A DNA stretch of 64,000 bases from Isoetes taiwanensis (taxonomy: Eukaryota > Streptophyta > Lycopodiopsida > Isoetales > Isoetaceae). Numbering within the stretch: the first letter of the stretch is position 1; every line of letters starts with the position of its first letter. The position numbers and the translations under genes are program-made. This document shows positions 1 through 11,947 of the stretch, in pieces. Below the pieces are notes generated by a model. That model was not told the DNA's origin. It was given only the letters and a program-made list of their open reading frames with translations, and ran no database searches. The stretch spans positions 4,697,606 through 4,761,605 of the forward strand of contig JAJEKV010000052.1 of the NCBI GenBank assembly GCA_021234155.1, in the 5' to 3' direction.

Positions 1-1611
1 AGAACGATAAGAATATGCTCAGTAATGAGGTAAGGATTACCCCTTGATCATTTTTCTCTTGAATAAATTGTTGCAGTCTATAACATAAGGATTAACTTGC
101 AGTTGATTATGGTTCAAAACCAAATGCAAAAGATGAGTGAAGAGAATGGGAAGCTCAGGCAGATGCTTGAGCATGTGAAGAATGAGTATCAGACCTTGCA
201 ATCCCAAACATTAGCCCTTTTGCAGCAGCAATCACAAGTTCAGGTGAGGTTAAGGTCTTATAATGTAGATCATTAAATACAACATACTGGCTCTTGTTTT
301 TCTAATATAGGAAGATGCAATTTCAACAGACTAAGAGCTCTGAACGTGCCGCCTCGCCTCCTCAAGAGAGCAAGCCCCTAGAACAACAGGCACAGCTACA
401 ATGGCAGTCAACAAATATCCAGCAGCAGAATATTTTTCCTACTCAAATTGAACATATGGATTCGTTAATCCGAAAGGCAAGGGTATCTGTGCGTGCCAAA
501 TCTGATGCTCCAAATGTAAGGCTTCAAATTTTTTACTTCAAGCTTACTTATATGTGTTCATTCTGTTCTTTCTTTCTGATCATTTTCCCATGTTTGCTTC
601 TTTCAGCTTAACGATGGATGCCAATGGAGAAAATATGGCCAAAAAATGGCGAAAGGAAATCCATGCCCAAGGGCTTACTATCGTTGCACCATGGCACAGG
701 GATGCCCTGTTCGCAAACAGGTAAGAATTTGCCCTTTTACTCCTTCAAACTATGACTACAAGTTGGAGATTTTATTAACATATAATTAAAATGTTTGACA
801 GGTTCAAAGATGTGCAGATGATACCTCAGTTTTAATTACAACCTATGAGGGAACTCACAGCCATGCACTTCCACCAGCAGCACAGGCTATGGCTTCTACT
901 ACTGCTGCAGCAGCAAGTATGATTGTTTCGGGATCAACAGTTAGTGATGCAAGCTTTTTGGCAGGAAATCTAAGCAATTGCTCCACTATTGGAACACCAA
1001 CAATATCTGCTACAACACCTTTTCCTACTGTAACGCTTGATCTCAGCACTAATTCTGCCACACAGCTTAGCCTTTCCACTGGAGTTAAAACAGAGGCTGC
1101 TCCTGTGCGTGCTTCATCATCTAATCCCTTGCTAATATCTGCTCAGTCCATCACCATGCCTACTTTTTCAACATCTAATTCTTCACAAGTCCAATTTGGT
1201 AACCATAATAAAACTTGCAGTGCTCCATCTATGGTTTCTGGTAGGATCCAACTGCCTGAGACTGCTGCAAGTTCCAGTATTCCATCTCTAGCAGAAACAG
1301 TAAATGCAGCTACTGCTGCCATTACCTCTGATCCTAATTTTACTGCTGCAATTGCAGCTGCAGTGGCTTCTTTTATGAGTTCTCAAAATCAGGCACAGCC
1401 TTCGAGCCAGAACATGGACCAAGGAGATAGGAAAACAAGTTCTTTTCAAAATATCAGTACACATACAAATGGCAGTGCCACAGATAGTGGTAGTAGTGAT
1501 CATCATAATACTGTGGAGATGACCAGTAAACTTGAAGGATCAGCGCCCAAATCACAGGGTTCTGAATTAGCCCTCAGATCCATGCCTATGCTCTTGGGGA
1601 TGAATATGTAA
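1..1611 (+). CDS. WRKY transcription factor, group IIb (5' partial)
   Basis: DNA-binding regulator expected to act in the nucleus on W-box promoters. The start lies before the window. Exons by GT-AG splicing and frame: up to 29, 103-243, 315-515, 607-720, 802-1611 (TAA). The 103-243 exon encodes a leucine-zipper-like coiled coil ([14 protein letters not shown]), typical of WRKY groups IIa/IIb. Exon 607-720 holds WRKYGQK, and the zinc ligands are C-X5-C-X23-H-X-H, ending at THSH in the next exon. The intron inside the WRKY domain falls after the CPVRKQ segment, the position usual for group IIb. The Ser/Thr/Ala-rich C-terminal tail also fits the WRKY6/31/42/72 type. Acceptor 313-314 was chosen over 309-310 because only it keeps the frame open. 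No damage is visible, so it is probably functional. The orthologue cannot be named. Confidence 0.93.
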
Positions 1612-2071
1612 CTTTGACATATGGTGGCTTCATGATTCTTTCACTGCCCCTTCCAAATGGAAGATCAAGTCTGACCAAAGATTTACTTACACCTTGGTGT
1701 TTCAATCCATCTTACGTTGGATCAACACCACATCTCACTTGTTCCATACCTCAGTCACATCTTTGCCTTTTCCAATGTTTTTTGGATAAAATTAAAAGAA
1801 AAAACAATTCATATGCTTTCAATAAGCGCCTTACTTGAGTGACCGTGGATATCACTACCATTACATCATGTACATGAAAAACGGTTTTGGCAGCATGAAA
1901 GACTATTCCTTGTATGGAGGTTGAAACTCTATAAGGAAAATATAACATGAGCTAATTCTCAAACCTATAAATGAGTTACTGATCTTTGGTCACAAAGCTT
2001 TTAATAGAAGCCAAACAAATCATAACAAAAAATCTGAAAATCATGAAGACTTATATCAGAAGAATATTGAA

Positions 2072-2170
2072 GCATTTGAATTGGTGAAAAGTAGCAAAAT
2101 TGTCAATGAATGGAGGGATCGTAGCGTTTGAATTGGTGAAAAGTAGCAAAATTGTCAATGAATGGAAGGT
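2072..2170. repeat. Tandem duplication of a ~50-bp unit
   Basis: Two adjacent copies of a unit beginning TTTGAATTGGTGAAAAGTAG are almost identical. A third, partial and diverged copy starts near 2335. No coding content was seen. Confidence 0.8.
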
Positions 2171-4428
2171 CGTAGTTGCGCAGTACTCATAGCACTCACA
2201 GAAGTGAGAAAATGCATCAAATCAAAACAAATCTGCAAAATCATGAAGACTAGTATACTAAAAGCTAGGAATTCCCAATGGGAATTGATGTACTTATAAC
2301 AAACTATGGGATGCAATTATATTAGGATTCATAAGCATTTGAATTGGTGGAAAGTAGCAGAATAGAATGTGTTGCGCGGCACTCATATGTACATCATCAT
2401 TTCTATAGCTCCACTAGAGAAAGCACAAGGAAAGAAAGGAACTTTGTGTAGAAAAGGAGCATTAGTCAAAATAGCATAGTGGAAATTTGAGAGCACCAAA
2501 GAAGAAAATTATCCTTAAATTAAAATGCTATGGCTAAATTCGTTTGGAACTATAATATGAACCTTACTACATGCAGACATTGTAAAGTATCAGTATAAAG
2601 CTCCCTTCCATGGTCTATTTATGGCTTAAAACCAAGGTAGGTAACCTCCCCTTTTATGAAAGCCACATAACTTGGTGGCATGAGGTGAAAAACTCTTCAT
2701 GCTAGATATTAATAACTTTATTGAGGCTGAGATTCCACTGCCGGAAGCGGTAATTAACTCTGTGGCATCAAATGCCATAAACCTAAACTACCATAGCCAG
2801 ATGCATATGATTCCACTACGGCAAAGGCAGTTGTTCCACAAAAAATCTCTTCCGTTAGTCTGATTCATGGCAAGATCTGGAGAGGGGTAATTGTTTCTGG
2901 TGCAAAGGGCCGGGAGGATTCCCCTGACAGTTAATCGAATTTTTTTAGCGTACACATCATCTTCCAAAGCAAAACCCGATGCTTAATTGCCGCTGTTAGT
3001 GGAATCAGAGAAAACAACGGAAGTTTTAAATCGTTCAGTCAGCTTCTAACTTCCAGGCATCAATTGACGCCAGTGGAATCTCACCCTGAGTACTGCTTTG
3101 CCAGCATCGTGAATTGCAGTCAATTATACAATAATAAGATTAGATATTTGGCCTTTTCTGGGAGTGTGAAGACAGTGTTGTCATAGTACAATGTCATATG
3201 AAAGTAAACAAACTCTAGTCTTTAGAATAGTCATAGAACCATGTGGAAATGTCTTGCATCACCTCTATGAAACAATATAAATTGTACGAGGAATAAATCT
3301 GGTCCCTAACAGCTGGGGACATTTGTGAAATCGTCTTCAAATGCTTAAAGGATAAAATAGAACAACATTTTCAGTGTTCATTGAGGACCAACTGGTCTAT
3401 GACACGCACACCACACAAACATTGTGACGTTTCTTCTTCTTTATGGGTCCTACTCCAATCCACTTTAAATTGTGTGTTCTCTCACGAGGTACTATTTCAT
3501 TGTCATTCAAGTGGAATGTGCAAGTTACAGGGACACATGAAAAGAATCTAGAGATAGCGGGTACTAACAAGGAGTTAAATGACTCTGACATGTTCTTCAT
3601 GTGTCAGACTGAATGGCTTTTTAAACTGTTGATCGCCCATCCTTCCCTCTTTGATTTGCCAATGATGCCCTTTGATTTTATCATTTTAATGCCTTTTGTG
3701 CAAATTTTAGCAGGTTTCTAGCTTGAACCTCAAGTCCTGGCTAAAGGTTAATTTTGTGCTTTAAATCAAAGAAGTCGTCCTGTTTTCATAGATTTGACCC
3801 TCTTTGGCAGAGGTGTGGAATAAACAATTTTTTTGATGTTCCTATTCATGATTTTCTTTTCCAAACTAGTTTCTAATCCAACAAATAATTATTCGTTCAG
3901 TTGAAGCCCAGGATCTTAGTATGAATTTGCTAAGTTTAGAATGGCAGAGTCGAAAGGGAGAAAACCCAAGCAAATCAAGTTCAAAGGTCTAGGTCCTTTC
4001 AGTTCTTGAAATTCCTATAAAGTATGGGAAGATCAAACCAAAGAAATCAAGCCAGCAACAAAAGAATAATGGTCTTCTTCGAAGAGTTTATAAGGGATTA
4101 GATTTGCAAGGGCACTTGTGTGGCAGAATACACCAAAAGCTTTGGCCGACCTAGAAAAGTACAACATTAATTGGGCATCTGTAGCTATAAAAAGCCCTTC
4201 AATTTTCAAAGTGTTCAGAAGGCTAAGAATGAAGTTACTGATTTCGAGGTAAATTTGGATGTGCATATAAAAGCTTTATGAGGAAGAAGCAAGTTTTATG
4301 GCATTTCTTTAACCACCCTTGGCAATGCAAGTTTGTTAGATGAGCAGTAAGAAATTAACTCCTTGGAGATCAGCATTCAAGCTTGTGGTTTTAGTGAGTT
4401 TTTTGGCATGTAAAGTCCAAATACATTT

Positions 4429-5019
4429 ATGCGTTGCACTTCACTCATCGGGATAAAGAAACTTAAAGTGCAAATAGGTATTTATGATCTGGCTGAGGAT
4501 CAGTTTGCTGAAAGATATGAAGGTCATGGCTTAATTCTATTTGTCATTTCCTTATTAAATATTCTTGTGAAAATATTCTTGCTGCTTTGGCATTGTCTTA
4601 GATATTATGCATTGTACAGTGTTAGGTTGTGGTATAGAAGTTCCTTAAAAGATTTAGCAAGAAATTGGATACTTCAAAACTGGGGACATGTAGTTTTTGA
4701 AGAAAATGAAACTTCTAATGAGAATGTCAAGCTGGCTAAGGTAAAAAATAGAATAGAACATAATAAATTTGTTTTTTTCACGGAGGCCAAGGAGGCCTAT
4801 GGGACCCAAGCAAAGAAGAAACATATAAAGGTGAAAGAAGCAAAAGAATTAGATTCCAACGCCACTAAGTATGCCAAACCAATGTCAAGGCTTAGAATCT
4901 GGAACCGAGTAAGCCCACCGCAGAGGCATATTTGGAACGAAGTAAGCATTTCTACATGCAAGCTTTCATCCAAAGTGATAGCTTACTCTCAACATATTCA
5001 TTTGTTAATATGTACATGA
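4429..5019 (+). other. Unrecognised 196-codon open frame
   Basis: Open frame starting with ATG. It has one hydrophobic stretch (LILFVISLLNILVKIFLLLW, about residues 45-64) and then a Lys/Glu-rich segment. No family is recognised, and neither a promoter nor splice structure supports it. It could be a decayed gene fragment or a chance frame in AT-rich DNA. Confidence 0.15.
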
Positions 5020-5219
5020 AGGTAGGTGGAAGCTCCCTCACTTGCATTGGAAAGAAATTGTTATCCATGCATTAAAGAAAGGCTTCTGAATATATTATCT
5101 TTTACCATTTTCATATGATGACTCGGTTCATAAACCGTCATGAAATAATTATCATTGTTTGGCGCACGTATTTTTCTCTCGCAAACAATCAAGGTCGCCA
5201 AGATCTTCACGTCGTTTTT

Positions 5220-5241
5220 GGGTTGCCCCTAGGGGCAACCC
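5220..5241. repeat. Perfect 22-bp palindrome
   Basis: GGGTTGCCCCT is followed directly by its exact reverse complement, so there is no loop. A related GGTTGCCCATG/GGGCGAC motif lies about 110 bp downstream. Confidence 0.85.
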
Positions 5242-6183
5242 TTTGCTCGTGTAGGTTTTCAAATTCAACATATTCTTGGTATATGCTAGTATATGCCCAA
5301 AATATGCCAAAAACTGCTCCAAACTCACTATAGACTGTAAACTATTGGTTGCCCATGTTGATGGGCGACTGCTCTAAAATCGTCTAGCAGGCAGAGCTAA
5401 GCATGATGCACTCCATAGCTCTTTTGTTCCTCTCTTGTCGCCCATGCCAAAAGCTCTTACGGTGTATCCTCCCCTCCCTTCGGGTCCTTATCCCTGGCTA
5501 TGATTATGGCTGCCCCCTGATAATAACCCACAATCCAATCAGCTATTTTGTTCCCAATCTCAGATCTGGACCTTGATCCTCCCATTTGCTTTGGATTTTT
5601 TGCTTTGGATTTCTTCGCTCTTTCCATCCCCCTTGATGATTGCAGGTTTTGGCTATAGAACAAGGCAACCCTACCCATGTATCTGAGACTAGAAGCTTTG
5701 GCATGTATTTTGGATCCCAAGTATCGACTCCACAATCTGAGGGATACTCGACCCATTTCATTTATTAGCCGGCAGCTGAGCTTTGATGCCAGAGACTTAT
5801 TGTAGATCACATATTTTTTTCTCACTTGAGGGATTGACCCTTGTTATTCATGATCGGATCCTCGATTCTGTTGCAGCATTTGGCAGTAGACTTGCTTCAA
5901 CGATTTGAATCTGTCGGAAGCAATTGATTCTTTCTATTTTCCTCTGCTCTGCATTAGATTTTGCAAAAATCTACTAGTTCTTCTTTCAAATTACTTGAAA
6001 AGGGGAGAACTATGGTTTCTGTAAACCTAGCTATGGAGATGGGGGACCATTAATAAAGCATGTCCAAGATTCCAACCTGGTCAAGATATGTTGAATTGGT
6101 TCAATGAACTGATCAACGGCATCCTCAAAATCCACCTATTCGTTAAAACCTTCCCCTGTGCAAAAGCACCTTGTTTTCGTGAT

Positions 6184-6540
6184 AAAGAAAGGGTATAAGA
6201 AACTCAGACATGCGTATTCAAGTTTTTATTTCTTGAACATCCCTAGTATGTTGTCTCACTTAACACGTCTCTTCGACATAATGGGGAGAAATTCACCTGT
6301 ATTGCAGGAATACTATCCCTTGTATAAATGATGCAATGTATAGTACTTGTTATGGAAGTACTGATTGTTTGTTATGTTAACAATTGCAGAGGGTTCGCAT
6401 TTAGTACTTTTCATGTGTGTCTCACAATTTTGCTTATGCACTTTGTGCCGAATTTGTTTGATAAATTTACGGGAAGTAATCCAACATATACTAACAGTAC
6501 CAACCAAATAGCCAATAGGGTTGTCATTATGAGGTAAAAT
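6184..6540. repeat. 357-bp dispersed repeat, copy 1
   Basis: Nearly identical, in the same orientation, to 16085-16441. The match stops abruptly at 6540, where LINE-related sequence begins. No terminal inverted repeat or coding content was seen. It may be part of an LTR or an uncharacterised retroelement. Confidence 0.85.
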
Positions 6541-6723
6541 TCAAGGTTCCACGGGGCAAAGTGAGATCGGTTGAGACGGGTTGGGGGTAGATAGGAAATT
6601 TTTTTCAAGTTAGAAAAACAAAATTCTAGCTCAAATTGGAATCTCTCCAATTGGATTCCAGCTAAAGGTACGAGAGATTCATTAACTAAGGAAATCCAGG
6701 CAAAGTATTCTCTGCACAACAAA

Positions 6724-7797
6724 GTGACAGGAAAAAAACAAAAGGAGTACATTGATCCTAAGAATAAATCAAATGTCATTGAAAGCAATATCTTGAACAG
6801 AGATATTGTTGAAACTTCCAAGAGGAATGCCATCATTGGAGGTCATGAAAATGGCTCTCTATCAGAGATAGGACGAAACTTTAATACTCAGCAAACTGTT
6901 CCAAGAGTTTCTCCTTTGAAAATTACACAGACTGCTCAGGGTTCCATGGAATTGGAAACAATCATGGTGGACACATCTCCTGGAAGAAATAATAAAGGAA
7001 AAATGACTCGATCTAATGAAGATAATGAGGAGGTAATTCTATGCTCTAATCAATTTATTGTTTTTTACTAATTCACATGCAGAACAAATGGAATTACTGC
7101 ATTCAGAGAATGAGGATCATGCTAAAGATCAACCTTATATACCTCAGTCTCCAAATTTACCTCCATCAAACCTACATGGAAAGGAAACTGTTGTTCCCAA
7201 AAACATGAACTTTTTAGACCTTATTGATCTGTTTTCTCCAGATTCAACATTGCCTTATCCTAAACACCAGCCTATCAGTTCAGACAAAGTTGCTATGGAT
7301 GTCAGCAAGAAAATAGATTGGCAGAAAATACTAGCTAGGGTCTGAGCAGACAAAATGGTTATGACAGTGAATTTGTTCCAGAAACCCCTGAGTTTGCAAG
7401 ACAAAATAACTCTGAAGCTGAGAAGAATCCTTCCAGGCAAGTTCTTGATTCTATTAAAATTCCTTCGGATAATAGAGATGGAATTAATGAATGTCATAAT
7501 AACTCTCTTATTAATATGTCTGTTAATAATTTATTTGAATTTATTCCTGGGGGTGTTTCTTCTAAGGATGAGGATAGTGACAAAGAAAATGCTTGTAAAA
7601 ATGAGAAAGATAATAATTGGGATCTTGAATATTATCTTAACATATCTGCCACTGTTAATAAAGCTAAACAAGATCTTAATAAAGCTAAGTCTAGTAAAAA
7701 AGCTTATATCTCTGCTCATCTAAATGCTCCTGCCAGCAATACTATAAGCAAGCATAAAAAAGAGAGAAGGGGAAAAGCCAAAACAAAGCACAGATAG
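6724..7797 (+). pseudogene. LINE ORF1-like protein, frameshifted
   Basis: Three overlapping frames (6724-7071, 7058-7345, about 7350-7797) form one hydrophilic, Asn/Lys/Ser-rich protein region broken by frameshifts near 7040-7060 and 7345. The last segment ends in a basic tail (KHKKERRGKAKTKHR). It ends 46 bp before the endonuclease ATG, the usual LINE ORF1/ORF2 order. No zinc knuckle was seen, so the call rests mainly on context. Confidence 0.55.
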
Positions 7798-7842
7798 TGC
7801 CCTTTTCTTTTTCCATCTTACCTGTCTTCCTTGCTCCTAGCC

Positions 7843-8272
7843 ATGAAGATTTTATCCTGGAATCTTAGGGGATTAAAGGAGCTCTCAAAAGGAGAAGAGT
7901 TAATCTCTCAGATCAAATCTTTTAAGGCTATTATTCTCCTGCAAGAATTAAAGTTACAGAAAGTGTGTGAATCTAGGAGAGTGGATTATTCCTGGTAGTT
8001 CTTCAATATGGATGGAAGCTAATGGCACCTCAGGTGGTATATGCATGATCTGGAAGGATTTGCAAACTGAGCTATTTTATAATAGTCCAAATAGAATGTG
8101 GCAGTCTACTATTTTCAAAACTAATGATGAGCTTTTTGGCCTCATTAATATTTATGCCTCAACTAATCCTAAAGAGAGGGAACTTTTATAGTCTGATATT
8201 AATAATTGGATGAAGAATCAGAATATCATAGATTGGATTGTAGCAGGTGATTTCAACAACATTCCAACTTAG
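7843..8272 (+). pseudogene. LINE ORF2 endonuclease N-terminus, broken
   Basis: The ATG at 7843 begins MKILSWNLRGL, the characteristic start of plant L1-type ORF2 endonucleases, followed by an LQELK segment matching the conserved LQET/K site. The frame then breaks near 7965. The other frame continues with GGICMIWKD, INIYAS and AGDFNNIP, the last being the conserved GDFN catalytic motif. A TAG follows at 8270. These motifs would place the nick that primes reverse transcription. This copy cannot encode a working enzyme. Confidence 0.8.
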
Positions 8273-8290
8273 GATAAAAAATTAGGAAGA

Positions 8291-9461
8291 TTGGAGTAGA
8301 ATCTGGCCGTAAAAATCATGATCTGGGTGCCAATAAATTGATCCAGAACTGCCAGATTAGGGCCACAATCTGGCCGAAATGGCTTAGAAAGCTCTTTGGC
8401 AGCAAAATCGAAAGGATTAATGGGCTCTTCATGTGGATTCGATGGCCGGGAGGCCATATCCGGCAGCTACAGGCCGAAATCGTGCCTGTTCATGCACGTT
8501 AGGGTTAGGTTAGGGAAACACAAATGTTAACAATTAACTAATTTGTTAGTAAGGTAGCATTAAAATAAGGTTAAAGATTAAAGCTAAGGCTAAAGTTAAA
8601 TTAAAATATTAAGGTTAGTTTGGAGCAAGGGTTGGGCTCGAAATTATTAAAGATTGAGGCCTTAAGGAGGGTTTATGCTAATGGTTATAAGTTATTTATA
8701 ATTACGACATGGGTAGTCTAACAAGCTAGCTAGTTATAATTTAAAACCCTTTGGAATTAGTTAAATGAGGAGGGGTAAAAATACAAGGCACAAGTGTTGT
8801 GTATGGGGAAATTGGGAACGGAAGCGTAATGACCAGTAGGTTTAAATTATGCCATTATTGTGTTGAAATTATATGGCGTAATTGTGTTTCCAAGTTTCCC
8901 GGAGCGGCGCCGTACCATTTCTACGGAGGTTTTTTTTTTGTCACCGCTTGCCCTTTCTACAGAGTTCTTTTTGGAGGTTTTTTTTGTCACCGCTTGCCCT
9001 TTCTACAGAGTTCTTTTTGGAGCACTTACTGGAGCACTTACCGGAGCTGAGGAGCGCTTACCGGAGCTGAGGCGTAGGCGTATTACTTCGTAGACTTAAG
9101 TTTTTATTTGAACAGGTTTAAAACAGGGCAAGAATGGCAAGATGTTGCACTCTTTCCGCAGAAGCTGGAGCACACGATCTTCAAATGTATGACGATTTCT
9201 TTGCTTTACTGGGCGACGATTCCTTTTACAGGGCAGAATGCTGGAGTTTGACGATTTCTGCAAACTAATGACAGAGCGGAAGCACTGAAGGCTTCAATTT
9301 TCAACTTTGGCCAGTTCTTAAAAAGCCCCTGTTCTTCACTGCAGCCGCTTCTTGAGCTTTGAAGATCATATAACCATGTTTTTGAAGATTTAACAAAGCA
9401 AAGGATTTCTTAGGAACAAAGCGAGGGGTTGGAAATTTAAACCCTCATCCGCCATTCGTCC
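8291..9461. other. Gene-free stretch with local duplications
   Basis: No gene was recognised. A 46-48-bp unit carrying GTCACCGCTTGCCCTTTC is tandemly duplicated at 8925-9018. It is followed by short repeats of GGAGCACTTAC and CCGGAGCTGAGG. Confidence 0.6.
8925..9018. repeat. Tandem duplication, ~47-bp unit
   Basis: Two units each start GGAGG plus a T-run and end in ACAGAGTTCTTTTT. They differ mainly in T-run length. Confidence 0.85.
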
Positions 9462-9607
9462 GGTAATTGCCGTGAGGAGATACGGTTCGCCTTGTGAAGG
9501 TCTTAAGTGGCGCCGCCAAACTTCGGGCGCTTTTCATGTCATTGCGAGTTTGGCGGCGCCGCCGAAGACCTTCACAAGGCAGAATGCCCCTCCTCACGGC
9601 AATTACC
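9462..9607. repeat. Long inverted repeat (hairpin), ~60-bp arms
   Basis: The left arm (9462-9520) starts GGTAATTGCCGTGAGGAG and contains CCTTGTGAAGGTCTT and GGCGCCGCCAAAC. The right arm (about 9548-9607) is its reverse complement apart from an internal block of roughly eight differing bases and a few single changes. The loop is about 27 bp. It could be a foldback transposon, or the DNA form of a hairpin RNA. Confidence 0.85.
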
Positions 9608-11543
9608 TAGTACATAATGACAATTATAACGCTAGGGAGTAAACCATTTTTAAAGTCTTAAAATATAGCTGGTAACCTTGTTGTTTAGGGAACATTTGGA
9701 AGATGGTAGATGTTTATCTTTTATTTAATAACGATGGTTGCATATTACATTATTGAGGCTATCATAATTATTGAGTCATGCTTGAACTTTTCCTTGTTAC
9801 ATAGATGTGTATGAATTAACTTGATGTTGAGCTTGTTAAGGCATATGTTATGATGATAGTGAATTGTAAGTAATGATCTATGATGTAATTCTTTGATATA
9901 GACCTCTAGGGCCGAAGTCTAGGTGCGATGGTCTAGACTCGCGGTTATTGCATAGTGCTATGTAAATGGTATTATTTGAACATCGGGCGTTGATACCGTA
10001 TGGCACAACGTCATGCACAGTTAAGTGGTCCTCCAATGCTGGACGCAGCGTGGAAGGGTGTGTACACACGTGGTTACCCCGCCTCTATGTCACTGGCCTG
10101 ATCAGCCGAGTTGACCTTGCTCAGACCCAGAGGAATATTGGTTGCAATGTTGATGCTATGATTGCTTGGTTATTGTATATGTGTTTTTTAATGTTGGAAT
10201 TAAGTTGCAATGGTCATGCTTGGTATAATTATGCATTGTGGTTATGCTTGTTGGACTAAGTAACCTAGATTGCAGGGGCGAGGCTACGGTAAGGCTAAGT
10301 TATTGTTCTAGGTTAATGCTTTGTGATGGTTGATGCTAGATATGTCCTAGATCCCCGATCCCCACTTAGTCCGTGTGACTAACCCCGTGGTTAATGGTGT
10401 AAGCAGAGGTGCGAGATGCTCCGGAGAGTAGCCAAGCTTCAGAAAGGCGAGAGTAGAAGTGTGTGGATTGTTATTCAATTAACTTGACTATTATTGCTAT
10501 TATTCTTATTATATATGGGCTTGAAGTTAACATTGTTTAAAAAACTTTGGGTGTTGTGTGGGGTTTTTGCTGAGCAATGGCAAGTATAATTTTTGGGACC
10601 TTAGAGCATGTATAAAGATTAAATTCTTTACCTAAGTATGCATGTAGAATTTCTTGAGTTCCAAGGGTTAAGTAGATCCAACGGTAGAGATCGATGAGAT
10701 CTTCAGTTACCGAGAGGTTAACTGGCCAGGCCCGTCACAAAAACCCCAAATGAGTGAAACAACCCCGGGTTAGACCATCCGATAAATAAGATAATTGTGT
10801 ACAATGATTTCAGGCCCCCGAAGCCAGATAGAACATTCAGAAAGTCGCTATACTATAATAATCTCGAACTGCAACAATTGTAATAGTCAGGACGTGCCAC
10901 CCATCTAAGCAGTGACTCAAATCCGTCCTGCTAAGATACCGCTCTATGTGTCCCTCTTGCCATGAGGATCCTCGGAAACCATAGGGCTACGCCGAGATAG
11001 GAAAATATAGGCTCGACCCAGAGGCGTATAAAAAGCAGTCCCATGCACATCAATGAGCTCCAAACTGCAAGATCTAACCATATGTGACTGTCAACTGTGT
11101 TAGGAGCCATCCACGGGCCAAGAGTCAGCAAGCTATAAAGATGGACTAGAAATATAAAAGCACAATATTGAAAATTGAAGAGATGATCCATGAGGATCCT
11201 CGGAAGCCACGAGGCTACGGCGAGATAGGAAAATATAGGCTCGACCTAGGGGGGCTTCCCCTCAGTGCCCTCCAGAAGCACCACGTGCTACGCTGGGAAA
11301 AATGCAGAAGCCCATCGGCCAACATTGAACGAAAAGTAAACCCATATAGTAGAGTAAGAGGTGGGAGCGGGGGGAACTCCGTACAACAACAAGATTCAGC
11401 TTAGAGGAAACGCCGATGGGGAATGCAGGAAGACACAAGGCTTTTATGGAAGAAAGGGCCAAAGAAAACTTGTGTTATAGCAGGCTTGTGCTAAAGAAAG
11501 CTTGGGTCCAAAAAGAGAGCTTGTGCTAAAACTGGCATCCCTA
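9608..11543. other. Gene-free stretch, possible old LTR material
   Basis: No coding sequence was recognised. A 59-bp direct duplication lies at 10960-11018 and 11188-11246. The sequence near 10739 resembles the edge of an LTR (TGTGACGGGCC on the minus strand), but no partner LTR or target duplication was found. Confidence 0.4.
10960..11246. repeat. 59-bp direct duplication, 228 bp apart
   Basis: The segments 10960-11018 and 11188-11246 share CCATGAGGATCCTCGGAA and GATAGGAAAATATAGGCTCG, with few differences. No function is suggested. Confidence 0.8.
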
Positions 11544-11598
11544 TCCCTAGAATGATGGTTCTCTTCTATATAAGAAGAGAACCATAGCATTCTAGGGA
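11544..11598. repeat. Compact hairpin
   Basis: TCCCTAGAATG-ATGGTTCTCTTC pairs with the downstream arm across only a few unpaired bases. One 2-nt bulge interrupts a stem of about 24 bp. It could be a foldback remnant or a small-RNA precursor. Confidence 0.75.
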
Positions 11599-11947
11599 AA
11601 GGTCCTTATGCACAAATATCATCATCCGACACAAAGAGGAACCTCCCTCAAACCCCATCATAGATTGAGACCACGAAAGACTGTAAGGCACAACTCGATG
11701 CCATGAAAAAATGTAACAGACTCAAGCGAACTTTCATGAAGACAATGCAAACCCCATAATAATAAATAAGAAAGATCAAAACCATGCACCATGGAATGTA
11801 TAAAAAGAGAAGACATGAAGACCGGGCATAGTTAACAAGCTAAAAAGAGTACGTGGAACCAAAATCGAAGAATCAACGTACCAGCAGCAAACTTCAATGA
11901 ATACTATAATGAAAAAACACTACGACAAACAAGGACAAAAACCTAAA

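Larger units (their letters stand above)
1612..6183. other. Intergenic DNA downstream of WRKY
   Basis: This is the WRKY 3' flank followed by AT-rich DNA in which no gene family was recognised. It contains a short tandem duplication (2072-2170), a 22-bp palindrome (5220-5241) and one unrecognised open frame at 4429-5019. A weak inverted motif around GAGATTCCACTG occurs near 2728 and 3074 and could be a remnant of a small DNA transposon. Confidence 0.5.
6541..8290 (+). mobile_element. LINE (non-LTR retrotransposon), 5' half, degenerate
   Basis: Contains an ORF1-like polar region followed by the start of ORF2, an apurinic-type endonuclease. The reverse transcriptase is absent: coding similarity stops just after the AGDFN motif near 8270, so the copy is 3'-truncated or interrupted. 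The left edge is set where the 357-bp repeat ends and is approximate. Confidence 0.75.

Noticed and set aside
2700-3120. Candidate MITE with GAGATTCCACTG inverted ends
   Set aside because: The inverted match is only about 12 bp and no target duplication was found.
8490-8520. Telomere-like TTAGGGTTAGG
   Set aside because: Only about two imperfect units, not a plant telomere array (TTTAGGG)n; likely chance.
9900-10740. Possible solo LTR ending TGTGACGGGCC (minus strand)
   Set aside because: No matching second end, target duplication or primer site was found, so it is not called as a feature.
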